NCBI RefSeq assembly: GCF_000284295.1 | Contig: NC_017093.1 | Span: 8,618,001-8,682,000, forward strand | DNA length: 64,000 bases | Direction: 5' to 3' | From: Actinoplanes missouriensis 431 | GTDB taxonomy: Bacteria; Actinomycetota; Actinomycetes; Mycobacteriales; Micromonosporaceae | In this document: positions 33,495-42,117 of the stretch, piece by piece | How the letters are laid out: every line of letters starts with the position of its first letter | Position numbering within the stretch: the first letter of the stretch is position 1 | Position numbers and translations under genes: made by a program | Notes under the pieces: generated by a model | Databases searched by the model: none | What the model saw: the letters and a program-made list of their open reading frames with translations, nothing else | Told to the model about the DNA's origin: nothing

Positions 33495-34175
33495 ATGAAC
33501 GCTCTCAGCGCACCTACCAGTCCGCTGCACTCGCTTCTGAGCCGGATCACCGGCGACGCGAAACACGCGCCGAGCGCCCACTCCACTCTGGACGTGCTCT
33601 GGGTGCTCTACGACCGAGTGCTGCGAATCACACCGGGAACCGTCGATGAACCGGACCGCGACCGGTTCCTGCTCTCGAAGGGGCACGGCCCGGCCGCCTA
33701 CTACGCCGTGCTGGCCGCCAAGGGGTTCATCCCCGAGGAGTGGCTGGACAGTCTCGGCAGCTGGGAGAGCCCGCTCGGACACCACCCGGACCGGATGCTG
33801 ATCCCCGGCGTCGAGGTCGGCACCGGGTCGCTCGGGCACGGCCTGGGACTGGCCGTCGGCACCGCGCTGGGCCTGCGAGCCCAGGGCTTCGACCGGGCAC
33901 GGACGTTCGTGCTGGTCGGCGACGCGGAGCTGGACGAGGGGTCGAACCACGAGGCGATCGCGTACGCGGCCGCGATCGCGCTGCCGCTCACCACGGTCGT
34001 CATCGACAACCAGTCGTCCACGTACGGATGGCCGGGCGGGATCCCGCACCGGTTCCCCGGCTGGAGCGCCGACGTCGTCGACGGGCGCGACCACGATCAG
34101 ATAGAGCGGGCACTGCGCCACCGGACCGGACGGCCGCACCTGGTCGTCGCCACCGTCGAGTCGAAGCGGGGTTGA
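33495..34175 (+). CDS. Transketolase, N-terminal subunit
   Basis: 226 residues from ATG 33495; no ribosome site is obvious. It is the thiamine-diphosphate (PP) half of a split transketolase: LLSKGHGPAAYYAVL, GTGSLGHGLGLAVG, and the TPP/metal motif GDAELDEGSNHEA (usual form GDGx..N) followed by VIDNQSSTYGW. The downstream gene supplies the other half, 4 bases away, so the two chains would form the active enzyme. Transketolase moves two-carbon units between sugar phosphates. Split forms are often part of specialised metabolism instead of the pentose pathway. The promoter lies with a SoxR-like box. Confidence 0.9.
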   Translation: MNALSAPTSPLHSLLSRITGDAKHAPSAHSTLDVLWVLYDRVLRITPGTVDEPDRDRFLLSKGHGPAAYYAVLAAKGFIPEEWLDSLGSWESPLGHHPDRMLIPGVEVGTGSLGHGLGLAVGTALGLRAQGFDRARTFVLVGDAELDEGSNHEAIAYAAAIALPLTTVVIDNQSSTYGWPGGIPHRFPGWSADVVDGRDHDQIERALRHRTGRPHLVVATVESKRG

Positions 34176-34179
34176 GATC

Positions 34180-35046
34180 ATGCGTGACACGTTCGTCGCC
34201 ACCACCACGGACATCCTCGACGAGGACCCGCGTACCGCTCTGGTGATCGCGGACATCTCCGGGGACGCGTTCGCGCCGGTGATCCGGCGGCACCCCGACC
34301 GGGCGTTCAACGTCGGCATCCGGGAGCAGCTGATGGCCGGCGTCGGCGGTGGGCTGGCGCTCACCGGGATGCGGCCGTTCCTGCACTCGTACGCGCCGTT
34401 CCTGGTGGACCGGGCCTATGAGCAGATCAAGCTGGACTTCGGGCACCAGGACACCGGGGCGGTGCTGGTGAGCATCGGAGCGTCCTACGACGCGGCCGCC
34501 GAGGGGTACACCCATCAGTCACCGGGTGACGTGGCACTGCTCGACACGCTGGACGGGTGGACCGTGCACGTGCCGGGGCATCGCGACGAGGTGCCGGAAC
34601 TGCTGCGGGCGGCGGCGCGGCACGACGGCCGGGTCTATGTGCGGCTGTCGGTGCAGGAGAACCGGCGGGCGTACACCAACGGCAGCGTGCTCAAGCGGGA
34701 GGGCGGGCCCCTCGTCGTCGCGGTCGGGCCGATGTTGGATCCGGTGCTGGAGGCCGTCCAAGGGCTGGGCGTGACGGTTTTTTATGTGAACACGCCCCGG
34801 CCGCTCGACGCTGATAACCTCAATGCACTGATAAATGATGAAATAGTGGTCGTCGAGCCTTATCTGGCGGGGACGTCGGCCAAAGTCGTCAGCGATGCGC
34901 TGCGCGGCCGGCCGCATCGGGCGTTGCACCTCGGGCCGGGCAGCGCCGAGGTCCGGCGGTACGGCAGCTGGCGTGATCACGCCCGGACGCAGGGCCTGGA
35001 TCCGGCCGGTCTCCGCCACTCCATCACCGAGTTCCTCGGAACCTGA
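34180..35046 (+). CDS. Transketolase, C-terminal subunit
   Basis: 288 residues from ATG 34180. It holds the pyrimidine-binding and C-terminal domains: RAFNVGIREQLMAGVGGGLAL with the conserved Glu that activates thiamine, SYAPFLVDRAYEQIKLDFG, and the C-terminal EPYLAGTSAKVVSDAL. It is translated right behind the N-terminal half. An A+T-rich patch (34778-34868) stands out inside the coding region although the frame is intact. The gene is followed by a 15-bp tandem repeat. Confidence 0.9.
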   Translation: MRDTFVATTTDILDEDPRTALVIADISGDAFAPVIRRHPDRAFNVGIREQLMAGVGGGLALTGMRPFLHSYAPFLVDRAYEQIKLDFGHQDTGAVLVSIGASYDAAAEGYTHQSPGDVALLDTLDGWTVHVPGHRDEVPELLRAAARHDGRVYVRLSVQENRRAYTNGSVLKREGGPLVVAVGPMLDPVLEAVQGLGVTVFYVNTPRPLDADNLNALINDEIVVVEPYLAGTSAKVVSDALRGRPHRALHLGPGSAEVRRYGSWRDHARTQGLDPAGLRHSITEFLGT

Positions 35047-35066
35047 AAGCGACGATTCGGATGCCG

Positions 35067-35156
35067 GCTGAGGAAAGGCCGGCCACGGAAAGGCCCGCTG
35101 AGGAAAGACCGGCCACGGAAAGGCCGGTTGCGGAAAGGCCGCTACGGAAAGGCCGG
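35067..35156. repeat. 15-bp tandem repeat, six units
   Basis: Ninety bases made of six 15-bp units with core GGAAAGGCCGG (e.g. CGGAAAGGCCGGCCA). They alternate in pairs to give a 30-bp higher-order pattern. The array begins 21 bases after the transketolase stop. Read on the minus strand it would encode repeats like SVAGLSSAGL, but no ribosome site or gene context supports that. Confidence 0.8.
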
Positions 35157-35165
35157 ATGGCGGCC

Positions 35166-35642
35166 TCAGGCGAGCACAGGCGCGCCCATCGGCGCACGCC
35201 GAGCCGGAGCAGCCACCACAGCCGGCCGACCATGAAACACCTGGCGGAGCAGCTCCTCAACCCGCCACACGGTCTCCGTGTCGGCCAGCCGCAGCCGGAA
35301 CCGCTCCCGCACCCCGTCCACAGCCGTGGCGGCCAGTTCGATGCCCGGCTTGGACAGGTCGAGCCGCCACGTCACGTTGTTCAGATGGCGCAGGTAGGCG
35401 TTCAGGTGCAGCCGCTGCCGGTGCAGCGCCCGCGTCTCCTGGGTCACCACGAGACGGCGCTGAGTCAGCAGCAGGTAGTAATCGCCGGAGAGCGGCGCGC
35501 CGGGCCGTGCGCACCGGGCCACCATAACGGCGGCGTCATCCTGGTCGACGCACCTGCGGAACATTGTCATGTGCCGATTCGCGGCCGGGCTGGCCGATCC
35601 GGCGTCGGCGGCTTGGTGGAACGTACTGGCGAACACGTCCAT
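35166..35642 (-). CDS. Conserved hypothetical protein, possible PH-like domain
   Basis: About 158 residues from ATG 35642 (other starts at 35717 and 35570 are possible; no strong ribosome site). It has a 30-residue N-terminus, then an alpha/beta region with PLSGDYYLLLTQRRLVVTQET and LHLNAYLRHLNNVTWRLDLSK, resembling the strand pattern of bacterial PH-like domains, ending in an acidic ETVWRVEELLRQVF helix. Function unknown. The 15-bp repeat lies at its 3' end. Confidence 0.6.
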   Translation of the reverse strand: MDVFASTFHQAADAGSASPAANRHMTMFRRCVDQDDAAVMVARCARPGAPLSGDYYLLLTQRRLVVTQETRALHRQRLHLNAYLRHLNNVTWRLDLSKPGIELAATAVDGVRERFRLRLADTETVWRVEELLRQVFHGRPAVVAAPARRAPMGAPVLA

Positions 35643-35762
35643 GTGTTCTTTAACGCCGGATGAACGGATGAGTAGTCGGCGAGCCCCGTTGAATATTGAA
35701 TTACAGTCGCTCAGCAAATGTGGTGCAGGTCATTCGCAGCGAAGCGCTGACATAGTTGTCGC

Positions 35763-36164
35763 GTGGAATGGCGCGTCAAACCGGTTCTCCCGGTCACGAA
35801 GCTGATGGGTGCGGTCGCCGCACTGGTGCTCGCCGCCGCGTTCGCCGAGGGGGACCCGCTGCGCTGGGTCCTGGCCGGCGCGCTCGCGGTCGGCGCCACC
35901 GGCTGGGCACTGCGTGATCTTCTGATTCCGGTCCGCCTGGCGGCGGACACGGACGGCGTCACGGTGGTCACCGGCGTCGCCCGCCGCCGGCATCTGCCCT
36001 GGTCGGCGATTGAGAGGGTACGGGTGGACAGCCGCTCCCGCCGAGGCCTGCGCAGCGAGATGCTGGAGATCGACGCGGGTGACGCCCTCTACCTCTACAG
36101 CGCGAACGACCTGGGCGCCCTCCCGGAGGACGTGGTGACCCAGCTGGCCGACCTCCGAAGCTGA
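35763..36164 (+). CDS. Small membrane protein with bacterial PH domain
   Basis: 133 residues from GTG 35763. Two hydrophobic helices (residues about 12-30 and 33-50) precede a PH_6-type domain (about 57-125: VRLAADTDGVTVVTGVARRRHLPWSAIERVRV). In mycobacteria a similar PH-domain protein (Rv0010c) lies beside the cyclophilin gene ppiA; here the cyclophilin is about 1 kb away, so the neighbourhood is conserved in type. Role unknown. Confidence 0.82.
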   Translation: MEWRVKPVLPVTKLMGAVAALVLAAAFAEGDPLRWVLAGALAVGATGWALRDLLIPVRLAADTDGVTVVTGVARRRHLPWSAIERVRVDSRSRRGLRSEMLEIDAGDALYLYSANDLGALPEDVVTQLADLRS

Positions 36165-36178
36165 CCGGGGATGCGCCG

Positions 36179-37084
36179 CTAACCGAGGATGCTCTGGGTC
36201 CGCACGACGGCGGCCACCACCAGCACGGCCACCAGGACCGCGCAGCCGATCACCTGTTTCATCGTGCGGTTCGGCTGGTTGGCGTAGACGAGCGCGGCAC
36301 ACGCGAGCGCCCCCGCCACCAGACCGCCCAGGTGCCCGGCGATCGAGATGCCCGGGATGGTGAACGTGAAGATCAGGTTGATCACCAGCAGCGGAACCAG
36401 CTGACTGGAGTCCCGGCCGGTCCGCCTGTTGAGCACGATGGCGGCGATGACCAGGCCGAACGTCGCCGTGGACGCGCCCGCCGACGGCTGGTTGGGCGCC
36501 TGGAAGAGGTAGGCCGCCACGTTGCCGCCGACACCGGCGATCAGGTAGAGCGCGACGAACCGCGCCGGGCCGAGCTGCGCCTCCAGATAACGGCCGAGCT
36601 GCGCCACCAGCATCATGTTGAGCAGCAGGTGGAGCACGCCGTAGTGCAGGAACATGCCGGTGAACAGTCGGTACCACTCGCCGTTGGCGATGCCGTGCAG
36701 CTCACCGCTCGGATAGAGCGCGAGGCCGAGCACCTCACCCCAGTCGGTCAGCGAGGTGCCGGAGCCGAGCAGCCCCCAGCTGCCCGAGCCGAAGATCGCC
36801 CGGGGGCCGCCGAGGACCGCGGACGCGACCATGACCAGCGAGTTGATCACGATGATCGCGGTCGTCGCGTAACCGAGCTGGCCGGCACGGCTCCCGCCGA
36901 AGGCGGTGCGTGCCGGCCGCTGGTTGCGACGTCCCTCTTTGACGCAGTCCGGGCACTGGTGGCCGACGGACGCGTCGTTCATGCAGCTGGTGCAGATCGG
37001 ACGCTCACACCTGCTGCACGTGATGAGCGTCTCCCGCGACGGATGGCGGTAGCACATCGGAACCGTCGAAGGCGCCTCACTCAT
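36179..37084 (-). CDS. Rhomboid-family intramembrane serine protease
   Basis: 301 residues from ATG 37084. An N-terminal zinc-binding B-box-like region (CYRHPSRETLITCSRCERPICTSCM, later CPDC) precedes about seven membrane helices. The rhomboid catalytic pair is present: Ser in GASTATFG (GxS) on helix 4 and His in GISIAGHLGG on helix 6, with the HLLLNM loop motif. It cleaves transmembrane helices of substrate proteins. The gene is followed on its strand, after 14 bases, by none; the convergent PH-domain gene ends just before it. The cyclophilin gene lies immediately upstream on the same strand, 23 bases away. Confidence 0.93.
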   Translation of the reverse strand: MSEAPSTVPMCYRHPSRETLITCSRCERPICTSCMNDASVGHQCPDCVKEGRRNQRPARTAFGGSRAGQLGYATTAIIVINSLVMVASAVLGGPRAIFGSGSWGLLGSGTSLTDWGEVLGLALYPSGELHGIANGEWYRLFTGMFLHYGVLHLLLNMMLVAQLGRYLEAQLGPARFVALYLIAGVGGNVAAYLFQAPNQPSAGASTATFGLVIAAIVLNRRTGRDSSQLVPLLVINLIFTFTIPGISIAGHLGGLVAGALACAALVYANQPNRTMKQVIGCAVLVAVLVVAAVVRTQSILG

Positions 37085-37107
37085 GGCACCAAAGGTACCT
37101 TGAGCTG

Positions 37108-37632
37108 TCAGGAACGCTCGATCTCCACACGCTCGATCACGACGTCCTCACGCGGCCGGTCGCCCGGGCCGGTGGGGGTGTTCGCGATCGAGTCCACGAC
37201 CTTCGCGGACTGCTCGTCGGCGACCTGACCGAAGATCGTGTGCCGGCGGTTCAGGTGCGGGGTCGGGGCGACCGTGATGAAGAACTGCGAGCCGTTCGTG
37301 CCCGGGCCGGCGTTCGCCATGGCGAGCAGGTACGGACGGTCGAAGCTGAGCTCCGGGTGGAACTCGTCGCCGAACTGGAAGCCCGGGCCGCCGCGCCCGG
37401 TGCCGGTCGGGTCACCCAGCTGGATCATGAAGCCGGCGATGACCCGGTGCGAGATGGTGCCGTCGTAGTACGGGCCGCTGCCCGGCTGACCGGTCCGCGG
37501 GTCCTTGTACTCCTTGGTGCCCTCGGCCAGTTCCACGAAGTTGCGGACGGTCGCCGGGGCGTGATCCGGGAAGAGCTGGAGGCGGATCGCACCGTGATTC
37601 GTGTGCAGGGTGGCGTAAATGTTCTCGGCCAC
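37108..37632 (-). CDS. ppiA: Peptidyl-prolyl cis-trans isomerase, cyclophilin type
   Basis: 174 residues from GTG 37632, GGGAG 6 bases upstream. The cyclophilin active site is intact: FHRVI-type SHRVIAGFMIQLGDPTGTG, FQFGDEFHPEL, LAMANAGPGTNGSQFFIT and LNRRHTIFGQV. It is close in length and sequence to the cytoplasmic mycobacterial PpiA. It catalyses proline isomerisation during protein folding. It probably forms an operon with the rhomboid gene downstream. Confidence 0.94.
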   Translation of the reverse strand: MAENIYATLHTNHGAIRLQLFPDHAPATVRNFVELAEGTKEYKDPRTGQPGSGPYYDGTISHRVIAGFMIQLGDPTGTGRGGPGFQFGDEFHPELSFDRPYLLAMANAGPGTNGSQFFITVAPTPHLNRRHTIFGQVADEQSAKVVDSIANTPTGPGDRPREDVVIERVEIERS

Positions 37633-37779
37633 GGGTACTCCCGTCTGCGGTGATGGGACTGTTCTCGTGCAATTCGGATCCTCCCCCATGTCGTGGATCC
37701 GGCGGCGAGGGGGTACCGGAAGAGGCAACATTGCCTGGGACAAGCACTACCCGGGGACCGACACAGGAGGTGGGCACTG

Positions 37780-38406
37780 GTGTTCGCAACATTGCGTCGT
37801 AGGAGCCGGAAGGCACGGATGCGCAACGAGCTCGGCCAGAGCGTGGATCACTTCAAGCGCGCCGCGACGATCGCCGCGCACGAGACGAGCGCGACTGTCG
37901 CACCGAAGATCAACGCTGCCAAGGACCGGGTCCAGCCGGCCGCGAGCAAGGCCAAGGACGCCGCGACGGACAGCTGGGACAGCGCTCTGGCCGCGCTGAC
38001 TCCGCTGGTGGCGGCGGCCACGGACAACGTCCGGCAGGCCGGCAAGACGACGAAGAAGCAGTCCAAGAAGCAGATCAAGGCCCAGCAGAAGCAGGCCGCG
38101 AAGCTGCAGAAGAAGGCCGAGAAGGCCACCGGCCGGCAGAAGGGCCGCAAGGGCAAGCTGGCCGGTTACGCGCTGCTCGGCACCGCGGTCGGCCTCGGCG
38201 CCGCTTACGTGGCCCGTCGTCGCCGTGAGTCCCAGTGGGACGAGTACGAGCCGGCTGCGACCTCGCGGCCGGTCGGCGCGGACGATGCCGCGTTCGAGCC
38301 GGTGGAGCCCGTCGTGTACACCACGGCGACCGGCACCACCACCGCGACTGGTTCCCCCATCGCGAACGGCACCGTCAGCGACCCGACGAAGCAGGACCCC
38401 CGGTAA
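37780..38406 (+). CDS. Lys/Ala-rich protein with one membrane helix
   Basis: 208 residues from GTG 37780, with AGGAGG 9 bases upstream. Residues about 20-70 are an amphipathic helix (AAHETSATVAPKINAAKDRV), then a very basic Lys/Gln-rich stretch (KKQSKKQIKAQQKQAAKLQKK), then a single hydrophobic helix (about 130-148, LAGYALLGTAVGLGAAYVA), and a Thr-rich tail. It looks like an actinobacterial envelope or nucleoid-associated coiled-coil protein of unknown function. The promoter region is shared with the divergent cyclophilin gene. Confidence 0.72.
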   Translation: MFATLRRRSRKARMRNELGQSVDHFKRAATIAAHETSATVAPKINAAKDRVQPAASKAKDAATDSWDSALAALTPLVAAATDNVRQAGKTTKKQSKKQIKAQQKQAAKLQKKAEKATGRQKGRKGKLAGYALLGTAVGLGAAYVARRRRESQWDEYEPAATSRPVGADDAAFEPVEPVVYTTATGTTTATGSPIANGTVSDPTKQDPR

Positions 38407-38412
38407 CAGCCG

Positions 38413-39663
38413 TCAGGCTCGGCCGGCCCGGATCGGATCCAGGGCCGGCCCAGCCGGCAGGTAACGGACGAGCCGCTCCGGCACTCGCAGGGGCGGCACT
38501 TTCGGATACCCGAGGCGGCCCAGCAACTCCCGGCCGGCCAACTCGAACCGCATCCCGGCGTCGGTGACCAGATGCACCGTGTCACCGGCCGGGGAGACGA
38601 GCGCGCCCCGGCCACGGCCCACGTGCACGCGGTCGACAGGCGACGGGCCGGCCGGTCGCACGCCTCTCGGGAACGTCGCGTCAACCCGTACCCCGGCATG
38701 TGAATTGTCGCCCGCCAGGGTGACGCACGCGCTTGATGGACCGGCGCTGAGCCGGGGAATTCGCGGCGGGAGACGGTCCGGGGGCAGGCGCCGGGCGGAC
38801 GCCGGCAGGCTGCGGAACTCCGCGCCGATCGTGACCGCGGAACCCAGCAGACGCGCCTGCACGGGGGTCAGCGGCGCGATGCCGTCCCGCAGCACTACCG
38901 CGAACTGATTACCGTCGGTCAGCACCTGGCCGACCGGACGCCCGGCAATCACCGACAGTGCTCCTGTGTCGGAGATCACCGGAGGTGCGATCTCGGGGCC
39001 GGGCGGTACGGCGTCGGTCCAGGCCGCCGGGACCGGCCACGGCCGTTCCCCGAACCAGCCCAACGCTCGCTGCGCACGGTCCGGCAGGGCGAAGCGCCGG
39101 CCTCCGGCAATCAATTGGGTACGGCCTGAGCCGTCCCGCACCAGCAGACCGTCCGGTTCGCTGCCACCGGTCGGCGGCGAGCCCACCAGCAGCGTCGTCT
39201 CCGTTCCGGCCACGCAGACCGACCACTGCCCGGTCAGCAGGTCCGCGGCGGCCGGGAGCGAGTCAGGCGCGCCCGGGATGCCCAGCGGCTCACCCAGCGG
39301 CACCTCCGCCAGCTTCTCGGCACGCACGGTCCGCAACCGCGGCCGGTCACCGCGGGTCAGCAGCAGGCCCGAGGTGTAGTTGAGCACCGGATGCAGGCGG
39401 CCGTCGGCGGGCAGGAAGACATATCGCGCGCCGGTGACCCGCTCCTGCAGGATCGCGTCCGGATCGGTCGCATCCGTCCAGGCGTTGCCGGTGAACAGCC
39501 CGTACGCCGCGGTGGCGCCCAGCGCGAGGGCAGCGACGAGCACGCCGGCCAGGGCGGTCAGAGTGCCCCGGCGCAGCGGCGGGCGCGGCGGGTCCGGATC
39601 GTGCGTGACCACCGCGGCGACCACCCGTTGCACGGCGAACCGATGCGAGTCCAGCTCATGCAC
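38413..39663 (-). CDS. eccB: Type VII secretion protein EccB family
   Basis: 416 residues from ATG 39663. N-terminus MHELDSHRFAVQRVVAAVV matches the start of EccB proteins but is shorter by about 10 residues than usual. One hydrophobic anchor (residues about 35-58) is followed by a large extracytoplasmic domain with internal repeats, conserved Cys in WSVCVAG and SSACVTL (likely disulfide), and the phrase PVGQVLTDGNQFAVVLRDGIAPL. EccB is the membrane and periplasmic subunit of ESX/type VII secretion systems. No other ESX gene (EccC, EccD, Esx, MycP) lies nearby, so it is an orphan here. Confidence 0.88.
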   Translation of the reverse strand: MHELDSHRFAVQRVVAAVVTHDPDPPRPPLRRGTLTALAGVLVAALALGATAAYGLFTGNAWTDATDPDAILQERVTGARYVFLPADGRLHPVLNYTSGLLLTRGDRPRLRTVRAEKLAEVPLGEPLGIPGAPDSLPAAADLLTGQWSVCVAGTETTLLVGSPPTGGSEPDGLLVRDGSGRTQLIAGGRRFALPDRAQRALGWFGERPWPVPAAWTDAVPPGPEIAPPVISDTGALSVIAGRPVGQVLTDGNQFAVVLRDGIAPLTPVQARLLGSAVTIGAEFRSLPASARRLPPDRLPPRIPRLSAGPSSACVTLAGDNSHAGVRVDATFPRGVRPAGPSPVDRVHVGRGRGALVSPAGDTVHLVTDAGMRFELAGRELLGRLGYPKVPPLRVPERLVRYLPAGPALDPIRAGRA

Positions 39664-39700
39664 CCATCGATTATCGCCGGGCCCCGCTGTTCCGGAAGCT

Positions 39701-40828
39701 CTAGAGCCAGCCGTTGCGGCGGAACGCGCGGTAGAGCAGCACGGTGATCACCGAAAGGATCGCGACCAGGCCGGGGTAGCCGTACTTCCAGCCCAGCTCC
39801 GGCATGTACTCGAAGTTCATGCCGTAGATGCCGGCGAACGCGGTCCAGACCGTGGCGATACCGGCCCACGCCGCGATCTTGCGCATGTCGTTGTTCTGGT
39901 CGACCGTCACCTGGGCGAGCCGTGCCTGCAGGATCGAGTTGAGCAGGTCGTCATAGGAGGACACCTGCTCGACCGTGCGGGTCAGGTGGTCCTGGACGTC
40001 CCGGAAGTACCGGCGGATCTCCTTCGGCACGACGCCGTGGCTCGCGGTGATCGCGGAGAGCGGGCGCTGCAGCGGCACCACCGCACGACGGAACTCCACG
40101 AGTTCCCGCTTCAGCTGGTAGATCTGCTGGATCGGGGCGGTCCGCTCGCGGGAGAAGACACCCTCCTCGATGATGTCCAGGTCGGCTTCCACCTGGTCGG
40201 CGACCTCGAGGTAGTTGTCGACCACGCGGTCGGTCACCGCGTACGCCACCGCCCAGGGGCCCTGCTCCAGCAGGGCGGCGCGCTGGGCCTCCAGGTCGGC
40301 CCGGACCGGCGCCATCTCGGACGCGTCGCCGTGCCGCACGGTGATCACGAAGCGATCGCCGATGAAGACCATCATCTGGCCGGTCTCGACCACCTGCGAG
40401 CTCTCGGTGAGCTCCTGGTGCGGCACGTAACGGGCGGTCCGCAGCACCAGGAAGTGCACCGCGCCGAACTGCTCCAGCTTGGGCCGCTGCTCCGCCTTGA
40501 CCGCGTCCTCCACGGCCAGCTCGTGCAGCCCGTACGTCCGGGCGATCGCCGCCATCTCCTGCTCGGACGGCTGATGCAGGCCCAGCCAGACGAAACCGTC
40601 GCGCCGGGACGCCTCGATCAGCGCCTGGTCCGGGGTGAACTCACCCGGCAGACGCGTGCCGCTCACGTAGACGCCGCAGTCCACCACCGCGGTGTGCGAG
40701 CCCCGCCGGGCGGCGTGATCGGCGTGATCCCCGTTGTTGACGAACGGGTTGATCGCCCGCATCCGGTCGGCCCACAGCTTGCCGAGAGGCCGGCCACGAG
40801 TCCAAGCACCAGTTTCCCGCTCGGTCAT
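39701..40828 (-). CDS. CorA-family magnesium/cobalt transporter
   Basis: 375 residues from ATG 40828, with GGGGAGG 6 bases upstream. The cytoplasmic funnel domain (residues about 30-280) is followed by two C-terminal membrane helices joined by the signature YGMNFEYMPE (GMN motif), the pore entry of CorA channels. It mediates divalent cation uptake as a pentamer. It is followed on its strand, 37 bases away, by eccB. Confidence 0.94.
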   Translation of the reverse strand: MTERETGAWTRGRPLGKLWADRMRAINPFVNNGDHADHAARRGSHTAVVDCGVYVSGTRLPGEFTPDQALIEASRRDGFVWLGLHQPSEQEMAAIARTYGLHELAVEDAVKAEQRPKLEQFGAVHFLVLRTARYVPHQELTESSQVVETGQMMVFIGDRFVITVRHGDASEMAPVRADLEAQRAALLEQGPWAVAYAVTDRVVDNYLEVADQVEADLDIIEEGVFSRERTAPIQQIYQLKRELVEFRRAVVPLQRPLSAITASHGVVPKEIRRYFRDVQDHLTRTVEQVSSYDDLLNSILQARLAQVTVDQNNDMRKIAAWAGIATVWTAFAGIYGMNFEYMPELGWKYGYPGLVAILSVITVLLYRAFRRNGWL

Positions 40829-40877
40829 ACCAACCTCCCCCGGAGCGCCAAACCCATGGAGGCTACCTGGTGAGTTT

Positions 40878-40910
40878 CGCGCCGGTCCGTCAACTGCACG
40901 GACCGGCGCG
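40878..40910 (-). terminator. Hairpin terminator after the aminotransferase gene
   Basis: CGCGCCGGTCCGT and ACGGACCGGCGCG form a perfect 13-bp stem with a 7-base loop, 7 bases past the aminotransferase stop, before corA on the same strand. Confidence 0.7.
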
Positions 40911-40916
40911 GTGACC

Positions 40917-42011
40917 TCAGCCTCGTACCTCTTCGATCGCCTCGGCGATCCGCCGGACACCCTCGTCGATCTGGTCGACGGTGACCGCGGAGTACGCCAG
41001 GCGCAGCGAGTGCTTGCCGCCCTCGAGCAGGAAGTCACTGCCCTTGACGACCGCGACGCCCTTCTTCATGGCCGCCGGGAAGAGCTTGTCCACGTCGACG
41101 TCGGAGGGCAGGTCGACCCAGAGGAAGTAACCGCCGTCCGGCTCGGTGAACGTCGCGCCCGGGATGTGCTTGCGGATCGACTCGGCCAGGACCTTGGCCC
41201 GCTCGCCGAGCGCGGCGCTGACCGTGCGCACCGACTTCTCGATGTCACCGGAGACGCAGAACTGGTGCACGATCGCCTCGGAGACCATGCCCGGGGAGAT
41301 GTAGAGGTTCGTCGCCTTCTTCGCGATCGCGTCGATCAGCGCGGCCGGGCCGACGAGGTAACCCACCCGGACGCCGGGGCAGACCGTCTTGGTGAAGCTG
41401 GAGGCGTGCACGACGGTGTTGTCGCTGTCCATGGAGAGCATCGACGGGAGCGGCTCGCCGCGGAACCGGATGTCCACGTACGGGTCGTCCTCGAAGATGA
41501 TGAACTCGTACTGAGCGGCGAGGGCGAGCAGCGCCTGCCGCTTCTCCAGCGACAGCGTGAGGCCGGCCGGGTTCTGGTAGTTCGGGATGATGTGTGCCAG
41601 CTTCGGGCGGACACCGGACTCGAGCAGACCGCGCAGCTCGTCGATGTCGATGCCGTCCTCCCGCAGCGTCACCTGGTGCACCTTGGCGCCGAGGTTCTGC
41701 AGGTTGAGCAGGGTCCGGTCGTAGGTCGGCTTCTCCACGACCACGTCGTCGCCGGGCTGCACCAGGTGGCCGAAGAGGAACGCGTCCGCCTGCAGCGAGC
41801 CGTTCGTCACGATGACCTGGTCCGGCGAGACGTTGTGCTTGTCGGCGATCCACTTCCGCAGCGGGAGGTAACCGACGGACGTGCCGTAGGCGGTCACCCC
41901 GGCCGGGTCGGCGTCGAAAGCACGGGTGGCGGCGGCCTTCAGGCCCTCCACGTCGACGATGTCCAGCGACGGAGCGCCACGGGCAAAGGAGATCAGCTGC
42001 TCAGCGGTCAT
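40917..42011 (-). CDS. PLP-dependent aminotransferase class I/II (MocR/LysN-like)
   Basis: 364 residues from ATG 42011, starting MTAEQLISFARGAPS. Fold type I aminotransferase: conserved VIVTNGSLQADAFLF, NYQNPAGLTLS, the EDDPY strand and the PLP-binding Lys in SSFTKTVCPGVRVGYL. It most resembles 2-aminoadipate/aromatic aminotransferases related to MocR regulators but without their DNA-binding domain. The donor/acceptor pair is unknown. The start is divergent from the nucleotidyltransferase operon, with 106 bases between, so the two may share control. Confidence 0.9.
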   Translation of the reverse strand: MTAEQLISFARGAPSLDIVDVEGLKAAATRAFDADPAGVTAYGTSVGYLPLRKWIADKHNVSPDQVIVTNGSLQADAFLFGHLVQPGDDVVVEKPTYDRTLLNLQNLGAKVHQVTLREDGIDIDELRGLLESGVRPKLAHIIPNYQNPAGLTLSLEKRQALLALAAQYEFIIFEDDPYVDIRFRGEPLPSMLSMDSDNTVVHASSFTKTVCPGVRVGYLVGPAALIDAIAKKATNLYISPGMVSEAIVHQFCVSGDIEKSVRTVSAALGERAKVLAESIRKHIPGATFTEPDGGYFLWVDLPSDVDVDKLFPAAMKKGVAVVKGSDFLLEGGKHSLRLAYSAVTVDQIDEGVRRIAEAIEEVRG

Positions 42012-42117
42012 GACCCCCAGCTTAGAAGCTGGGTCTATACCATTTTCTGGGTGGTCCTTGCGAGTGCGGCTATCCTCGCTGGGCACCTTCATACCTTTAT
42101 TTGGAAGGAACCACCCC

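Noticed and set aside
35024..35260. Minus-strand frame encoding repeated SVAGL/SSAGL units across the 15-bp repeat
   Set aside because: It is an artefact of a repeat with a unit of five codons, overlaps the end of the transketolase gene, and has no ribosome site or gene neighbours that support it.
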